Shown here: positions 18,503 through 27,231 of the stretch, one piece after another
Numbering within the stretch: the stretch's first letter is position 1
How the letters are laid out: each line of letters opens with the position of its first letter
Source of the DNA: Natrinema salinisoli
Lineage (GTDB): Archaea; Halobacteriota; Halobacteria; Halobacteriales; Natrialbaceae
Assembly (NCBI RefSeq): GCF_020405205.1
Contig: NZ_CP084469.1
Location: 3,410,001 to 3,474,000 of the forward strand
Length of the DNA: 64,000 bases
Direction of reading: 5' to 3'
Position numbers and translations under genes: made by a program
Notes under the pieces: model-generated
Database searches by the model: none
Seen by the model: the letters and a program-made list of their open reading frames with translations, nothing else
What the model was told of the DNA's origin: nothing

Positions 18503-18533
18503 TCTGCGATTCGCATACTGAAACAGACCGTGC

Positions 18534-18548
18534 CCGTTACCGAAACGG
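18534..18548 (+). promoter_or_regulatory. Inverted repeat upstream of rdfA, proximal copy
   Basis: CCGTT and AACGG surround a 5-base spacer, ending 30 bases before the rdfA ATG at 18579, next to the expected TATA-box position. It has the same GTT-N5-AAC core as the dyad at 18484-18502. Confidence 0.35.
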
Positions 18549-18578
18549 TTTTGCTGGTTTCCTTGAATATTCGACCCG

Positions 18579-19193
18579 ATGACCGATCACCTCGCAGCGC
18601 CGGGACCGGATCCCAAAGTCCTGCGTCTCATCCGGAAATACGAACTCGAGGGCCTCGGCGACGAACTCGAGGCTCAGTGGACCCGTCCGGACGACCGATC
18701 GAGTCTCCGAGGGCTCGCCGACTCGTTCAACGAACGGCTCCTCCGGGCCGCGCTCGATGACGCCGGTGTCGACACGATTACCGACGACGTCAGTCGGCTC
18801 TACGCCCTTCTCGACGGCGACGAAGGAAGTCGCGGCGAACGAACTGCGGCCAGGCGGCGACTCGAGCGAGCGGACGTCGACGTCGAGACGTTGCAAGACG
18901 AATTCGTCTCCTACGGGGCGATCCGGTCGTACCTCACCGGCTATCGGGACGCGTCGCTCCCGGAATCTGAGGCGGACGTCCGGGAGACGGAGTCCCGAAC
19001 GATCGAGGGACTCCGCCAGCGGACGATCGCGGTCACCGAGAGCAAACTCGCTCGACTGCGGGACGGCGGGCACCTGCAACTCGGTTCCCACCGGGTCCTC
19101 GCCGACGTCCAGGTCCTCTGCGAGGAGTGTGGTCGACAGTACGACGTCGCCAGGCTGCTTGAGACCGGCACGTGCGACTGCGAGGATTCCTGA
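18579..19193 (+). CDS. rdfA: RdfA-family (rod-determining factor A) protein
   Basis: A 204-residue haloarchaeal protein resembling RdfA, a regulator of rod shape in Haloferax. Family features are KVLRLIRKYELEGLGDELEAQW at the N-terminus, SLRGLADSFNERLLRAALDDAG, ARRRLERADVDVETLQDEFVSYGAIRSYLTGYRD in the middle, and a C-terminal zinc-finger-like pair CEECGRQYDVARLLETGTCDC (two CxxC/CxC groups) after a helical segment. Haloarchaea often carry several RdfA-like paralogues, so equivalence to the characterised protein is not certain. The gene stands alone, preceded by two matched inverted repeats that may control it. Confidence 0.75.
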   Translation: MTDHLAAPGPDPKVLRLIRKYELEGLGDELEAQWTRPDDRSSLRGLADSFNERLLRAALDDAGVDTITDDVSRLYALLDGDEGSRGERTAARRRLERADVDVETLQDEFVSYGAIRSYLTGYRDASLPESEADVRETESRTIEGLRQRTIAVTESKLARLRDGGHLQLGSHRVLADVQVLCEECGRQYDVARLLETGTCDCEDS

Positions 19194-19666
19194 AGACACT
19201 CGAACCGGACCGGGCGAACGCATAATAAACGTACGACTGTTATGGGTATCGCCGGTCCCGGCTTTTCCTCGCCGATTCAGTGTTGTTCGGGGAACATATA
19301 CTATACTAGTAATTATTCTCGAATTTTCATATATGCAGTACCGATGCGATTACTCGGCAGCAGTCGTCGGACACACTGCGCCGTGACGTAGTAGCGTCTC
19401 GATCGATCTCGAATCACCTATCGAGGCGTTCAACGACGGCTTCGTCTCCCGCAGTTAGCAGGCTGAACCTCTCCCTATCTTCGGTCGAACGCCGTGACCG
19501 TTCGACGCAGCTGTCTCAACAAATAGTATAGCATTTCACAGAATGATCAATATGGATATGGTTCTATGAACGTGTGTCCCGTCGACGGACGGGCTCGGTC
19601 GACCGGACGGGTACGGGTCGTGGTATTCGGCGAGGGTTTATATCGGAAGCCGAGGCCAAGGGGGGT
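19194..19666. other. Intergenic stretch with an inverted repeat and AT-rich segments
   Basis: This 473-base gap contains AT-rich segments at about 19290-19340 and 19520-19560, and an 8-7-8 inverted repeat at 19484-19506 (GTCGAACG, then CGTTCGAC). A 17-codon frame starts at an ATG at 19333 just behind a TATA-like stretch, but it has no homology I recognise. No RNA gene is recognised. Confidence 0.4.
19637..19643 (+). promoter_or_regulatory. TATA box of the DUF3006-like secreted protein gene
   Basis: TTTATAT lies 24-30 bases before the ATG at 19667, which decides that start and implies a leaderless message. Confidence 0.6.
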
Positions 19667-20122
19667 ATGTCGGAACGATCCCGACGACAGCGACGGACAG
19701 TTCTTCGAACGGTCGGTGCCCTCGGTGCAGGGGCGGTCGCCGCGGTGACAACCGTCGGTGCGAGTACCGGGGACCCACCGAATCGACCCGATCACGCACC
19801 GAACCCGGGGAGCACGCCGTCGACCGCTCCCGGTTCGTCCCCGGCCGATGTCGAGATCGGCGACCTACTCGAGGGCTCTGATCTGTACGTCGGCGTCGTC
19901 GACCGAATCGTCGACGGGGAACACGTCGTTCTCCTGCTCGAGGACGGGGAGGAGGTCGTCGACCAGCTCGTGTTACCGGTCGATCGATTCGACGATATCG
20001 AACCGGACGACATCCTGTTGACCGCCGCAACGGACGGCGAGTTACACGCGCACCGACGCCTTCCGTCGAAACCGAACGACTGTCCCGACCCCGGTTTCGA
20101 GCCGCTTCCGTCCGACGACTGA
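19667..20122 (+). CDS. Exported protein with DUF3006-like domain
   Basis: A 151-residue protein. The N-terminus has an arginine-rich, twin-arginine-like export signal (RRQRRTVLRTVGALGAGAVAAVTTVGAS), followed by a Pro/Ser/Gly-rich linker. The C-terminal half (about 62-130) reads DLYVGVVDRIVDGEHVVLLLEDGEEVVDQLVLPVDRFDDIEPDDILLTAATDGEL, which matches the small all-beta DUF3006 domain. No catalytic residues are evident. The twin arginine is followed by QRRTVL rather than a classical consensus, so Tat export is likely but not certain. The start is set by the TATA box at 19637-19643; an upstream in-frame ATG would place the arginines too far from the N-terminus. Confidence 0.7.
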   Translation: MSERSRRQRRTVLRTVGALGAGAVAAVTTVGASTGDPPNRPDHAPNPGSTPSTAPGSSPADVEIGDLLEGSDLYVGVVDRIVDGEHVVLLLEDGEEVVDQLVLPVDRFDDIEPDDILLTAATDGELHAHRRLPSKPNDCPDPGFEPLPSDD

Positions 20123-20266
20123 GGCGGACGCCGCGCTCCGTCGTCCGACTCCGTGGGCCGCTCATGGCCGGTGGTTCCCAGCACTATCGGCGGTTGTCAA
20201 CTCGTGACGGAGCAGGAATCAGCAAGTACAACGCGTAATGCTCGCAGACGCGTCGGTCTATACACG

Positions 20267-20626
20267 ATGATGGAAACGGACTCCGCTGAGATCGAGCTAG
20301 AGCGGCCGGGGACGACGAGCCTTCGTGCCGCGTTTTTCGGCGTCTGGTTCGTGGATCTCGTCGCGACGATCCTGTTCTTTACCGTTCCGTACGCGTCCGA
20401 ACTGAATCCCGTGACGGTCTTCCTGCACGATCTCTTCGGAATGGCCGGCGTCGTCCTCGCCGCCCTCATCTACGCCGGCTTTGTCGTGGGTATTGGTTCC
20501 CTCCTCTCGAGGCCGTTCGACGTCGGCTTCGTGACGGGAGCGGTCGTCATGTACGCCCTCTTCGCTAGCAACAACGTCGTCCTCCTCGTGTCTCGCGAGC
20601 CGTTGCTGGCCCCGATCGTCCCGTGA
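20267..20626 (+). CDS. Small integral membrane protein (three predicted helices), function unknown
   Basis: A 119-residue protein with a short acidic N-terminus (METDSAEIELE) and three hydrophobic segments: AAFFGVWFVDLVATILFFTV, MAGVVLAALIYAGFVVGIGSLL and VGFVTGAVVMYALFASNNVVLLV. The pattern LVATILFFTVPYASELNPVTVFLHDLFG recurs in uncharacterised haloarchaeal membrane proteins. Two consecutive ATG codons (20267 and 20270) could start it. The frame is open further upstream, but that part is not protein-like. Confidence 0.65.
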   Translation: MMETDSAEIELERPGTTSLRAAFFGVWFVDLVATILFFTVPYASELNPVTVFLHDLFGMAGVVLAALIYAGFVVGIGSLLSRPFDVGFVTGAVVMYALFASNNVVLLVSREPLLAPIVP

Positions 20627-20747
20627 CCGAGACGGTCCGGTTCGGGCCACGAAGCGGTCGACCGAGGGGATCGAGGCGCGGAACCTCGAGGAAAGCGTCG
20701 GTCGCGATCTTCGACGCCGTCGGCTGTGACTCGTCGACGAGGTGATG

Positions 20748-20755
20748 TTTTAATA
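20748..20755 (+). promoter_or_regulatory. TATA box of a small membrane protein gene
   Basis: TTTTAATA lies 62 bases before the ATG at 20817, predicting a leader of roughly 35-40 bases. That fits the Shine-Dalgarno-like GGAGGG at 20805-20810, an exception among the mostly leaderless genes here. Confidence 0.5.
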
Positions 20756-20816
20756 CCGTCCGGTGAGCAGGGTCGCTCGTGCAGGGAGCAATCGTTCGGA
20801 CGTCGGAGGGATCGGG

Positions 20817-21038
20817 ATGAGTACGCGGGACGAGTTCTGGGACGTCGTGTGTGCTCGCGCCTCGTCGTTTTACCTCATGCTCGTCGCCGTCACCGTGATG
20901 GGTGTCTTGAACCTGGCGGCGATGGTACTCGGTGACCAGTCGACGGGAGCGTTCGTCGTCTCGACGGTCGTCTTCGCTATCCTCGGTGTTACCGGCCTCG
21001 GACTCGTCCTCGTCCTCTGGCAGTGCAAGCGACTGTAA
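20817..21038 (+). CDS. Small two-helix membrane protein, function unknown
   Basis: A 73-residue protein with a short polar N-terminus (MSTRDEFWDVVCARAS) and two hydrophobic helices (SFYLMLVAVTVMGVLNLAAMVL and AFVVSTVVFAILGVTGLGLVLVLW). The start is supported by GGAGGG six bases upstream of the ATG. An in-frame ATG at 20763 would add 18 residues that are not conserved-looking. The layout resembles short haloarchaeal hypothetical membrane proteins; no partner is evident. Confidence 0.6.
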   Translation: MSTRDEFWDVVCARASSFYLMLVAVTVMGVLNLAAMVLGDQSTGAFVVSTVVFAILGVTGLGLVLVLWQCKRL

Positions 21039-21139
21039 CGGCTGTGCCCGCCGTTTACTCGACCTATCACAATGAAGCTGTATTGAGTTAACTCCCTCCA
21101 CCGATGGATTCTTTTACCTGTGGCTAAACGATAGTAGCC

Positions 21140-22066
21140 ATGTCCACAGGAATTCCGGAGGACGAGGCCATCCTCGAGACTGCACGGACCGATCCCGAGG
21201 CGGTCGACCTCGAGACGATCGTCGCGCTGTTCGACGCCGAGCAGGGACAGGTTCGCAACGTCGCGTTGCGGTGCGTGCGCTTCGTCGCGATCGACGATCC
21301 CGGTCGCGTCGCGGCGATCAGCGAGCACGTCGTCGAGCGCCTGGACGACGAGTTCGCCGTCGCGGGGAGCACCGCCGCCGCCGTCCTCGCGCGCATCGCT
21401 CCCGAGCACCCCGACGCGGTCCGTCCGGCGGTTCCCGCGCTCGTCGGAAAGCTCGACGAGCACCCGCCACAGACCGGGTACCGGGCGGCGCGAGCGCTGA
21501 CGCCGCTGCTCGAGGACGACCCGGCCGAATTCGTATCGGAAGCCGACGTGCTCTTCGACGTGCTGGTCGATCCACCCGAGGTGTGGGCCCCGGAGTCCGA
21601 AGAGCTGCAAGACCTGCCCCGCAAAAAGCGAGAGTCGATCACGAACCTGCTGGCCTCCCGGCGGGACGAGATCGCGACAGACGAGGCGCGTGCCAGGGTG
21701 ATACGGGAATTCGCCGCCCACGCGCTCGTCGAGGTGACCGCACTGGATCCCGACGCGATCGCGGACCGGCTCGAGGAACTGCCACCTGCTCTCGCGCGTG
21801 AGCCGCCGCTCGCCAGAGCAGCGACCATCGACGTCGTTGCAAACGTCGCCAGGGAGGAGTCGGCGGCTGCTGCCCCGGTGATCGAGGCGCTGATCGATCG
21901 GCTCGAGGACGACGCGGACGTCGTCCGTATACACGCGGTTCGCGCGCTGGGCTTTGCCGAGGCGACGGACGCGGTCGAACCGCTTCGAGCCGTGGCCGAG
22001 GACGCCGACGGTGAGCTGGGGGAGTTAGCCGCGGACACCGCCGATTGGTTGGCCGAGGCGTCGTGA
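21140..22066 (+). CDS. HEAT-repeat protein
   Basis: A 308-residue alpha-helical protein built of repeated helix pairs. HEAT-type units such as VRNVALRCVRFVAIDDPGRVAAISEHVVERLDD, RPAVPALVGKLDEHPPQTGYRAARALTPLLEDD and VIEALIDRLEDDADVVRIHAVRALGFAEATDAVEPLRAVAEDAD cover most of its length. These scaffolds mediate protein-protein contacts; haloarchaea carry several and no enzyme activity is expected. A TTTTA box at 21112-21116 lies 24-28 bases before the ATG, indicating a leaderless single-gene transcript. Confidence 0.8.
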   Translation: MSTGIPEDEAILETARTDPEAVDLETIVALFDAEQGQVRNVALRCVRFVAIDDPGRVAAISEHVVERLDDEFAVAGSTAAAVLARIAPEHPDAVRPAVPALVGKLDEHPPQTGYRAARALTPLLEDDPAEFVSEADVLFDVLVDPPEVWAPESEELQDLPRKKRESITNLLASRRDEIATDEARARVIREFAAHALVEVTALDPDAIADRLEELPPALAREPPLARAATIDVVANVAREESAAAAPVIEALIDRLEDDADVVRIHAVRALGFAEATDAVEPLRAVAEDADGELGELAADTADWLAEAS

Positions 22067-22253
22067 GCACGGTTGTGTCCGCCGTCGCTCGAGCGTCGTC
22101 GTCGGAATCGACGCTTCGGTGAACCCGTTTATCAGCATCTCTCACCTGCAGCAAGAGGTTTTCGCGCGCTGCGTTTTTGAAAAGGTACTAATATGGATTT
22201 AATTAAAATATATCCCTACACTTATGTATGATTAACTTTGACTAGGGTATCGT

Positions 22254-23966
22254 ATGGTTCGCAGCCAAACAAGTGGGGACTATAGCGATATAGTGTCCCG
22301 AAGAGAGTTCGTATCGATTGCGGGTGCGACGGGTGCCGCTGCGCTCGCCGGCTGTACCGGCGGCGGCAGCGACGACGGTGGCGACTGGTTCGTCGGTACG
22401 CAGGTGAACTTCCCCGCCAGTAACTATCACTGGAACCTCCTCGCCGGCTGGGAGATCCCGCACGACCGGTTCGGCCTGTTCGCCCAGTGGACCCAGTACC
22501 TGATCGACGACGACGAGTTCTATCCGCACCTCGTTCAGGAGTGGGACCACGATGGCGGCGAGATGACGCTCACCCTCTCCGAGGAGTTCACGTGGGGCAG
22601 CGGTGACGCCGTTACCGCCGAGGACCTCGCTTTCCAACTCGAGGTCCTCGAAGCGGCCGATCAGCCGGTCTGGCAGTTCATCGACGGCGTCGAAGCGACC
22701 GGCGAGTACGAACTGACCATCTCCTACCCCGAGGGAACGAACACGGACCTCGTCGAGTACGCGCTGCTGGCCGAGCAGGCCGCCTACTCGCCGGCGGACT
22801 TCGAGGGGGAAAACTGGGAGGAGGACCCCGCAGGTGTCGAGGTCGCCGAGCCCGATCCGTCGGGTCCGATCGCGCTGACCGAACACAACGATACGTATTC
22901 GCAGACTGAACCGCGCGACGGGCTCGAGGAGTATGCCGATCACGTCCTGGCCGACCGGTACAACTGGGACGGTTACCGGGTCGAATTCCGCGACGGCAAC
23001 AACGCCGCCCACGAGTCGCTGATCAGCGGGGAAACGGACGGCCAGCACAGCCTGTTCGCGCCGCCGGCCGTCCTGGACGAGTTCCCGGACCACCTTCACG
23101 AGTACCGGGTCCCCGGCGGCTTCGGCATGGCGATCTGGTTCGATCACGAGCAGGAACCCTGGGACCAGCGGGAGGTCCGTCAGGCGCTCTATCACTCGAT
23201 CGACCGGGAGGCAGTGATCGGGAACATCGGCGAAAGCACGAAGGTCAGCCACCATCCCGCGCCGACCGGGCTCACGTGGGCCAGCGTCGAGGACTGGCTC
23301 GGGTCCACCGAACCGGACGGCTTCACCGTCTACGACTACGACCCCGAGCGGGCCGAAGAGCTACTCAACGAGGCCGGGTACGAGATGGGCGAGATCGGGA
23401 TCGAGCTCACTTTCCCCCAGACCTGGTCCGACTGGGCGGACGCGGCCAGAACGATCGTCGACTACCTCGACCAGGCCGGCTGGGACGCGTCGGCCGACGG
23501 CCGATCCGAAGGGCCGGGGAGCTACGCGGGGTCCGGTCCCGACCTCTTCGTCGACCAGCACACGGCAGGCGGCGCGCCGCGCATGAACCACCCCTACTTC
23601 TCGCTTGACTACATCCTTCGCAATCGGCTGCGCGACACCGAGAGCCACTTCGCGAACTACCCCACCGAGGTCGAACTCGACGGCGAGACGATCGACGTCG
23701 AAGCCGAACTCGAGACCTTCGCGACGACGACCGACCAGTCCGAGCAGGAAGCGATCGTCGAACGGCTGGCTCGCGTCGTCAACGAGGACGTTCCCTGCAT
23801 CTACGTCATGGAGAAGTACGAGCAGTCGTTCATCAACGGCGACCGCTTCGAGGTTCCCGAGGAGTCGCCACACTTCTCCTCGTACTGGCCGCTGTGGTGG
23901 CTCCCCAAGGTCGACGAGAGCCTCGAGGGCTACGACACGCCCGGTCTGTTGAAATTCGACGGCTGA
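22254..23966 (+). CDS. ABC transporter family-5 substrate-binding lipoprotein (peptide/oligosaccharide type)
   Basis: A 570-residue extracellular binding protein with a twin-arginine lipoprotein signal (VSRREFVSIAGATGAAALAGC, lipobox cysteine at about residue 34). The mature protein has family-5 features: YPHLVQEWDHDGGEMTLTLSEEFTWGSGDAVTAEDL near the N-terminus and DQREVRQALYHSIDREAVIGNIG in the middle. These proteins bind oligopeptides or, in many archaea, oligosaccharides. It opens a five-gene transporter operon followed by a beta-glucosidase, which favours beta-linked sugars. ATG 22254 is used; a GTG at 22293 would place the arginines closer to the start and is a real alternative. Confidence 0.9.
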   Translation: MVRSQTSGDYSDIVSRREFVSIAGATGAAALAGCTGGGSDDGGDWFVGTQVNFPASNYHWNLLAGWEIPHDRFGLFAQWTQYLIDDDEFYPHLVQEWDHDGGEMTLTLSEEFTWGSGDAVTAEDLAFQLEVLEAADQPVWQFIDGVEATGEYELTISYPEGTNTDLVEYALLAEQAAYSPADFEGENWEEDPAGVEVAEPDPSGPIALTEHNDTYSQTEPRDGLEEYADHVLADRYNWDGYRVEFRDGNNAAHESLISGETDGQHSLFAPPAVLDEFPDHLHEYRVPGGFGMAIWFDHEQEPWDQREVRQALYHSIDREAVIGNIGESTKVSHHPAPTGLTWASVEDWLGSTEPDGFTVYDYDPERAEELLNEAGYEMGEIGIELTFPQTWSDWADAARTIVDYLDQAGWDASADGRSEGPGSYAGSGPDLFVDQHTAGGAPRMNHPYFSLDYILRNRLRDTESHFANYPTEVELDGETIDVEAELETFATTTDQSEQEAIVERLARVVNEDVPCIYVMEKYEQSFINGDRFEVPEESPHFSSYWPLWWLPKVDESLEGYDTPGLLKFDG

Positions 23967-23990
23967 CTGCCACTTCCATCTTCCTCGCTC

Positions 23991-25007
23991 ATGAACTGGT
24001 ATCTCAAGCGGACCGGACAAGCACTGTTCACGCTCTGGGCGGTGGTGACCATCGCGTTCGTCCTGGCGTGGAACGTTCCAGGATCCCTGGTCGATCACAT
24101 GGTCGATCGGATCGTCCAGAACAGCAACATCGACCCGGAAATCGTTCGGGAATCGATCGAGAGTCGGCTCATGTTCGACCCGGAGGCGTCGCTGCTCGAG
24201 GGCTATCTCACGTACATGTCGGCGTTGCTCGAGGGCAACCTCGGGTATTCGTTCGTGGCCGGCCAGGACGTCAGTACGACGCTCGCCGAGGCCGTTCCGT
24301 GGACGCTGCTCGTGATGTCGCTGGCGACCCTCGGGATGTTCGCCATCTCCCTGGCGCTCGGCGCGATCATGGCCTACCGGGAAGGGTCGTGGTTCGATAT
24401 CGCGAACACGTTCGTCGGGATCGTCACCACTTCGGTTCCCTACTTCGTCGCCGCGTTCCTGTTGATTCTCTGGGTCGGCTACAGCGACGCGCCGATCCTC
24501 GAGCTGTTCCCGCCGCGGGGACGACAACCGCCGCGGATCGATCCCGGCTTCACCGTCGCGTTCGTCTGGGGCGCGCTCAGGCACGCGGTCCTCCCGGCCC
24601 TCTCGTATATCATCACCGGCTACGGACTGCTCGCGCTCTCGATGCGTGGTAACAGCATCCAGACCCTCGGCGAGGACTACGTCAGGGTCGCCGAGCTTCG
24701 GGGCCTGTCGTCCCGACGGATCGCGCTCCGATACGTCGGGCGAAACGCGGTCCTCCCCCTCTACACCAGCCTGTTGCTCTCGATCGGGTTCATGCTGGGA
24801 TCGTCGGTCGTCCTGGAACAGATCTTCCAGTACCACGGCGTCGGCTACTGGATGTACGAAGCGATCGACGCCACCGACGTCCCGCTCATGATGGGCACGT
24901 TCATCGTGATCACGGTGTGCGTCGTGATCGCGACGTTCGTCGCAGACATGACCTACAGCATGCTGGATCCGCGGATCAAATCGGGTGATCAAGGTGAAGC
25001 GTACTGA
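23991..25007 (+). CDS. ABC transporter permease, DppB type
   Basis: A 338-residue membrane permease of the dipeptide/oligopeptide (DppB/OppB) family. It begins with the family's N-terminal helix (YLKRTGQALFTLWAVVTIAFVLAWNVPGS), has several further transmembrane segments and the EAA-like loop GEDYVRVAELRGLSSRRIALRYVGRNAVLPLYTS that contacts the ATPase. It starts 24 bases after the binding-protein gene and overlaps the next permease gene by about 23 bases, a sign of translational coupling. Confidence 0.93.
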   Translation: MNWYLKRTGQALFTLWAVVTIAFVLAWNVPGSLVDHMVDRIVQNSNIDPEIVRESIESRLMFDPEASLLEGYLTYMSALLEGNLGYSFVAGQDVSTTLAEAVPWTLLVMSLATLGMFAISLALGAIMAYREGSWFDIANTFVGIVTTSVPYFVAAFLLILWVGYSDAPILELFPPRGRQPPRIDPGFTVAFVWGALRHAVLPALSYIITGYGLLALSMRGNSIQTLGEDYVRVAELRGLSSRRIALRYVGRNAVLPLYTSLLLSIGFMLGSSVVLEQIFQYHGVGYWMYEAIDATDVPLMMGTFIVITVCVVIATFVADMTYSMLDPRIKSGDQGEAY

Positions 25008-26106
25008 AGACGACCGCGCGGGTGACGACGATCCCCGAACCGACGGCGGGACCGGTGACATGTTCGGCGATTCGGAGATCACGGCCGTCACCCGGCGGCA
25101 GCGAGCTCGAGAGACGTTCGACGAGTCGGTGGTCGCTCCGTTCAAAGTGGCGTGGGACGACTGGCGGACGAAAGTCGCGCTGCTGATCCTCGGTGGCTTC
25201 GTCGCGACGGCCCTCCTCGTCTGGCTCCACCAGGCCGGTTACACTCTGCTGAACGACGTGCTTCGGGTTCTCGGCTCGCCCTGGGAACTCGAGGTCCCGC
25301 GGAGTCCGGTCGGGATCACCGATGAGCGACGCAGCGTGCGTCCGTTCGAGAACTGGCAGTACCCGCTGGGCACGTTCGACAACGGCGTCGACATCCTCTC
25401 GGCCCTCCTCTGGGCGACGCCCGGTATGTTGCAGATGGTCCTCGCTGGCGGCGTCTTCTCGACGGCGATGGCAACCGTGGTTGGAACGGTCTCCGGCTAC
25501 AAGGGCGGCACCGTCGAGTCCGTTCTGAACACGATCGTCGACATCGCGATGTCGATCCCCGGCCTGCCGCTGGTCGTCGTGCTCGTCGCGATCATCCAGC
25601 CGTCGTCGCCGTACGTGATCGGGGTGCTCATCACGATCAACATCTGGGCGGGTCTGGCCCGGACGATCCACTCGCAGGTGCTCTCCTTGCGCGAGAAGTC
25701 CTACGTCGAGGCCTCGCGCACGATGGGTATCTCGACCCCGCAGATCATCCGAAAGGACATCCTGCCGAACCTGATGCCGTACATCACGGTCAACTTCGTC
25801 TACGCGGCCCGACGGGTCGTCTACGACAGCATCGCGCTGTACTACCTTGGGCTGCTCGGCGGCGGGATGGCCGAGAACTGGGGCGTGATGCTCGACTGGG
25901 CGTACAACCTCTACAACGCTCTGACCGTCTCGGGCAAGGCGTACATGCTCCTCGCCCCGATGGTCCCGATCGTCGCGCTCTCGATGGCGCTGATCCTCCT
26001 CTCGCAGGGCACGGACAGGCTGTTCAACCCCCGCGTTCGAACCCGACACGCGGGCGAGACGGTCCAGGAAGACGACACCGACTGCGAGGTCAACCCACCC
26101 GCCTGA
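24985..26106 (+). CDS. ABC transporter permease, DppC type
   Basis: A 373-residue second permease of the DppC/OppC family. After a hydrophilic N-terminus of about 55 residues come transmembrane helices and the EAA-like loop REKSYVEASRTMGISTPQIIRKDILPNLMPYI. It forms the channel with the DppB-type protein. The start is GTG at 24985, inside the end of the preceding gene; a second GTG at 24994 is possible. The C-terminal tail (DTDCEVNPPA) is polar and ends 3 bases before the next gene. Confidence 0.9.
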   Translation: MIKVKRTEDDRAGDDDPRTDGGTGDMFGDSEITAVTRRQRARETFDESVVAPFKVAWDDWRTKVALLILGGFVATALLVWLHQAGYTLLNDVLRVLGSPWELEVPRSPVGITDERRSVRPFENWQYPLGTFDNGVDILSALLWATPGMLQMVLAGGVFSTAMATVVGTVSGYKGGTVESVLNTIVDIAMSIPGLPLVVVLVAIIQPSSPYVIGVLITINIWAGLARTIHSQVLSLREKSYVEASRTMGISTPQIIRKDILPNLMPYITVNFVYAARRVVYDSIALYYLGLLGGGMAENWGVMLDWAYNLYNALTVSGKAYMLLAPMVPIVALSMALILLSQGTDRLFNPRVRTRHAGETVQEDDTDCEVNPPA

Positions 26107-26109
26107 GCA

Positions 26110-27231
26110 ATGACCGACCAAGACACACGATCCACGCAGACGGCAACGCACAGTACAGAGAGCACGGGTAGTACGGACGGCACGGCCGACCACGTCCTCG
26201 AGATCCGGGACGCCGAGGTCTACTTCGAGATGGACCGCGGGGTTTCCCGCGTCATGGACAACGTCGACCTCGACGTCCACCGCGGCGAGATCATCGGGGT
26301 CGTCGGGGAGAGCGGCAGCGGCAAATCGATGCTCGCCTCCTCGATGCTGGACGCGGTGGTCGACCCCGGCGTTCTGTCGGGGGAGATCACATACTATCCC
26401 GAGGACGGCGAGCCCGTCGACGTGCTCGGGCTCAGCGATCGGCAGCTGAAACAGCTTCGCTGGGAGGAGATCTCCATGGTGTTCCAGGGCGCGATGAGCT
26501 CGTTCAACCCGACGATGGGCGTTCGCGAACACTTCGTCGAGACCCTCGAGGCCCACGACTACGACGTCGCGGCGGGGATGGAACGCGCTCGCGAACTGCT
26601 CTCGGACCTCTACCTCGAGCCCGAGCGGGTGCTCGACGCCTACCCGCACGAACTCAGCGGCGGCATGCAACAGCGGGCGTTGATCGCGCTGTCGCTGGTG
26701 CTCGAGCCGGAGGTGCTCGTGATGGACGAGCCGACGGCGGCGCTGGACCTGCTGATGCAGCGGTCGATCCTCTCCCTGCTCGAGGACCTCCAGGAGAAGT
26801 ACGATCTGACGATGGTGTTCATCACGCACGATCTGCCGCTGGTCGCCGAACTGGCCGACCGCATCGCCGTAATGTACGCCTTCGAGCTGATCGAGGTCGG
26901 CCCGACGGACGAGATTCTCCGGCACGCGGCGCACCCCTACACGCGGGCGCTGTTGAACGCGACGCCGAACCTCGACGCACCGCTCGAGGAGATGCAATCG
27001 ATCGAGGGGGCGGCCCCGGACCCGGTTGACGTTCCCGACGGCTGTACGTACCACCCGCGGTGTCCGCTTGCCGACGAGACGTGCGTCGCCGACGATCCGA
27101 CGTTCAGGGAAGTTCGCCCTGACCACGAGGCCGCGTGTTTCCACTGGGAAGACGCGGCCGAAGCGGTTCCGTTCACCAGCGTAGACGTCGACGCGGATCC
27201 GCAGGCGTCGATCACGGAGGAGCACCGATGA
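26110..27231 (+). CDS. ABC transporter ATPase, DppD type
   Basis: A 373-residue ATPase with Walker A GESGSGKS (66-73), signature LSGGMQQR, Walker B VLVMDEPTAALD and the switch histidine in FITHDLPLVAEL. The C-terminal oligopeptide-transporter extension carries the cysteine-containing YHPRCPLADETCV segment typical of DppD/OppD. The first 25 residues are rich in Thr/Ser and lack homology. It pairs with the DppF-type ATPase encoded next, whose ATG overlaps this gene's stop codon. Confidence 0.93.
   Translation: MTDQDTRSTQTATHSTESTGSTDGTADHVLEIRDAEVYFEMDRGVSRVMDNVDLDVHRGEIIGVVGESGSGKSMLASSMLDAVVDPGVLSGEITYYPEDGEPVDVLGLSDRQLKQLRWEEISMVFQGAMSSFNPTMGVREHFVETLEAHDYDVAAGMERARELLSDLYLEPERVLDAYPHELSGGMQQRALIALSLVLEPEVLVMDEPTAALDLLMQRSILSLLEDLQEKYDLTMVFITHDLPLVAELADRIAVMYAFELIEVGPTDEILRHAAHPYTRALLNATPNLDAPLEEMQSIEGAAPDPVDVPDGCTYHPRCPLADETCVADDPTFREVRPDHEAACFHWEDAAEAVPFTSVDVDADPQASITEEHR

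Noticed and set aside
19333-19386. 17-codon frame behind a TATA-like stretch
   Set aside because: Far too short to judge and no conserved partner; kept only as a note in the gap entry.
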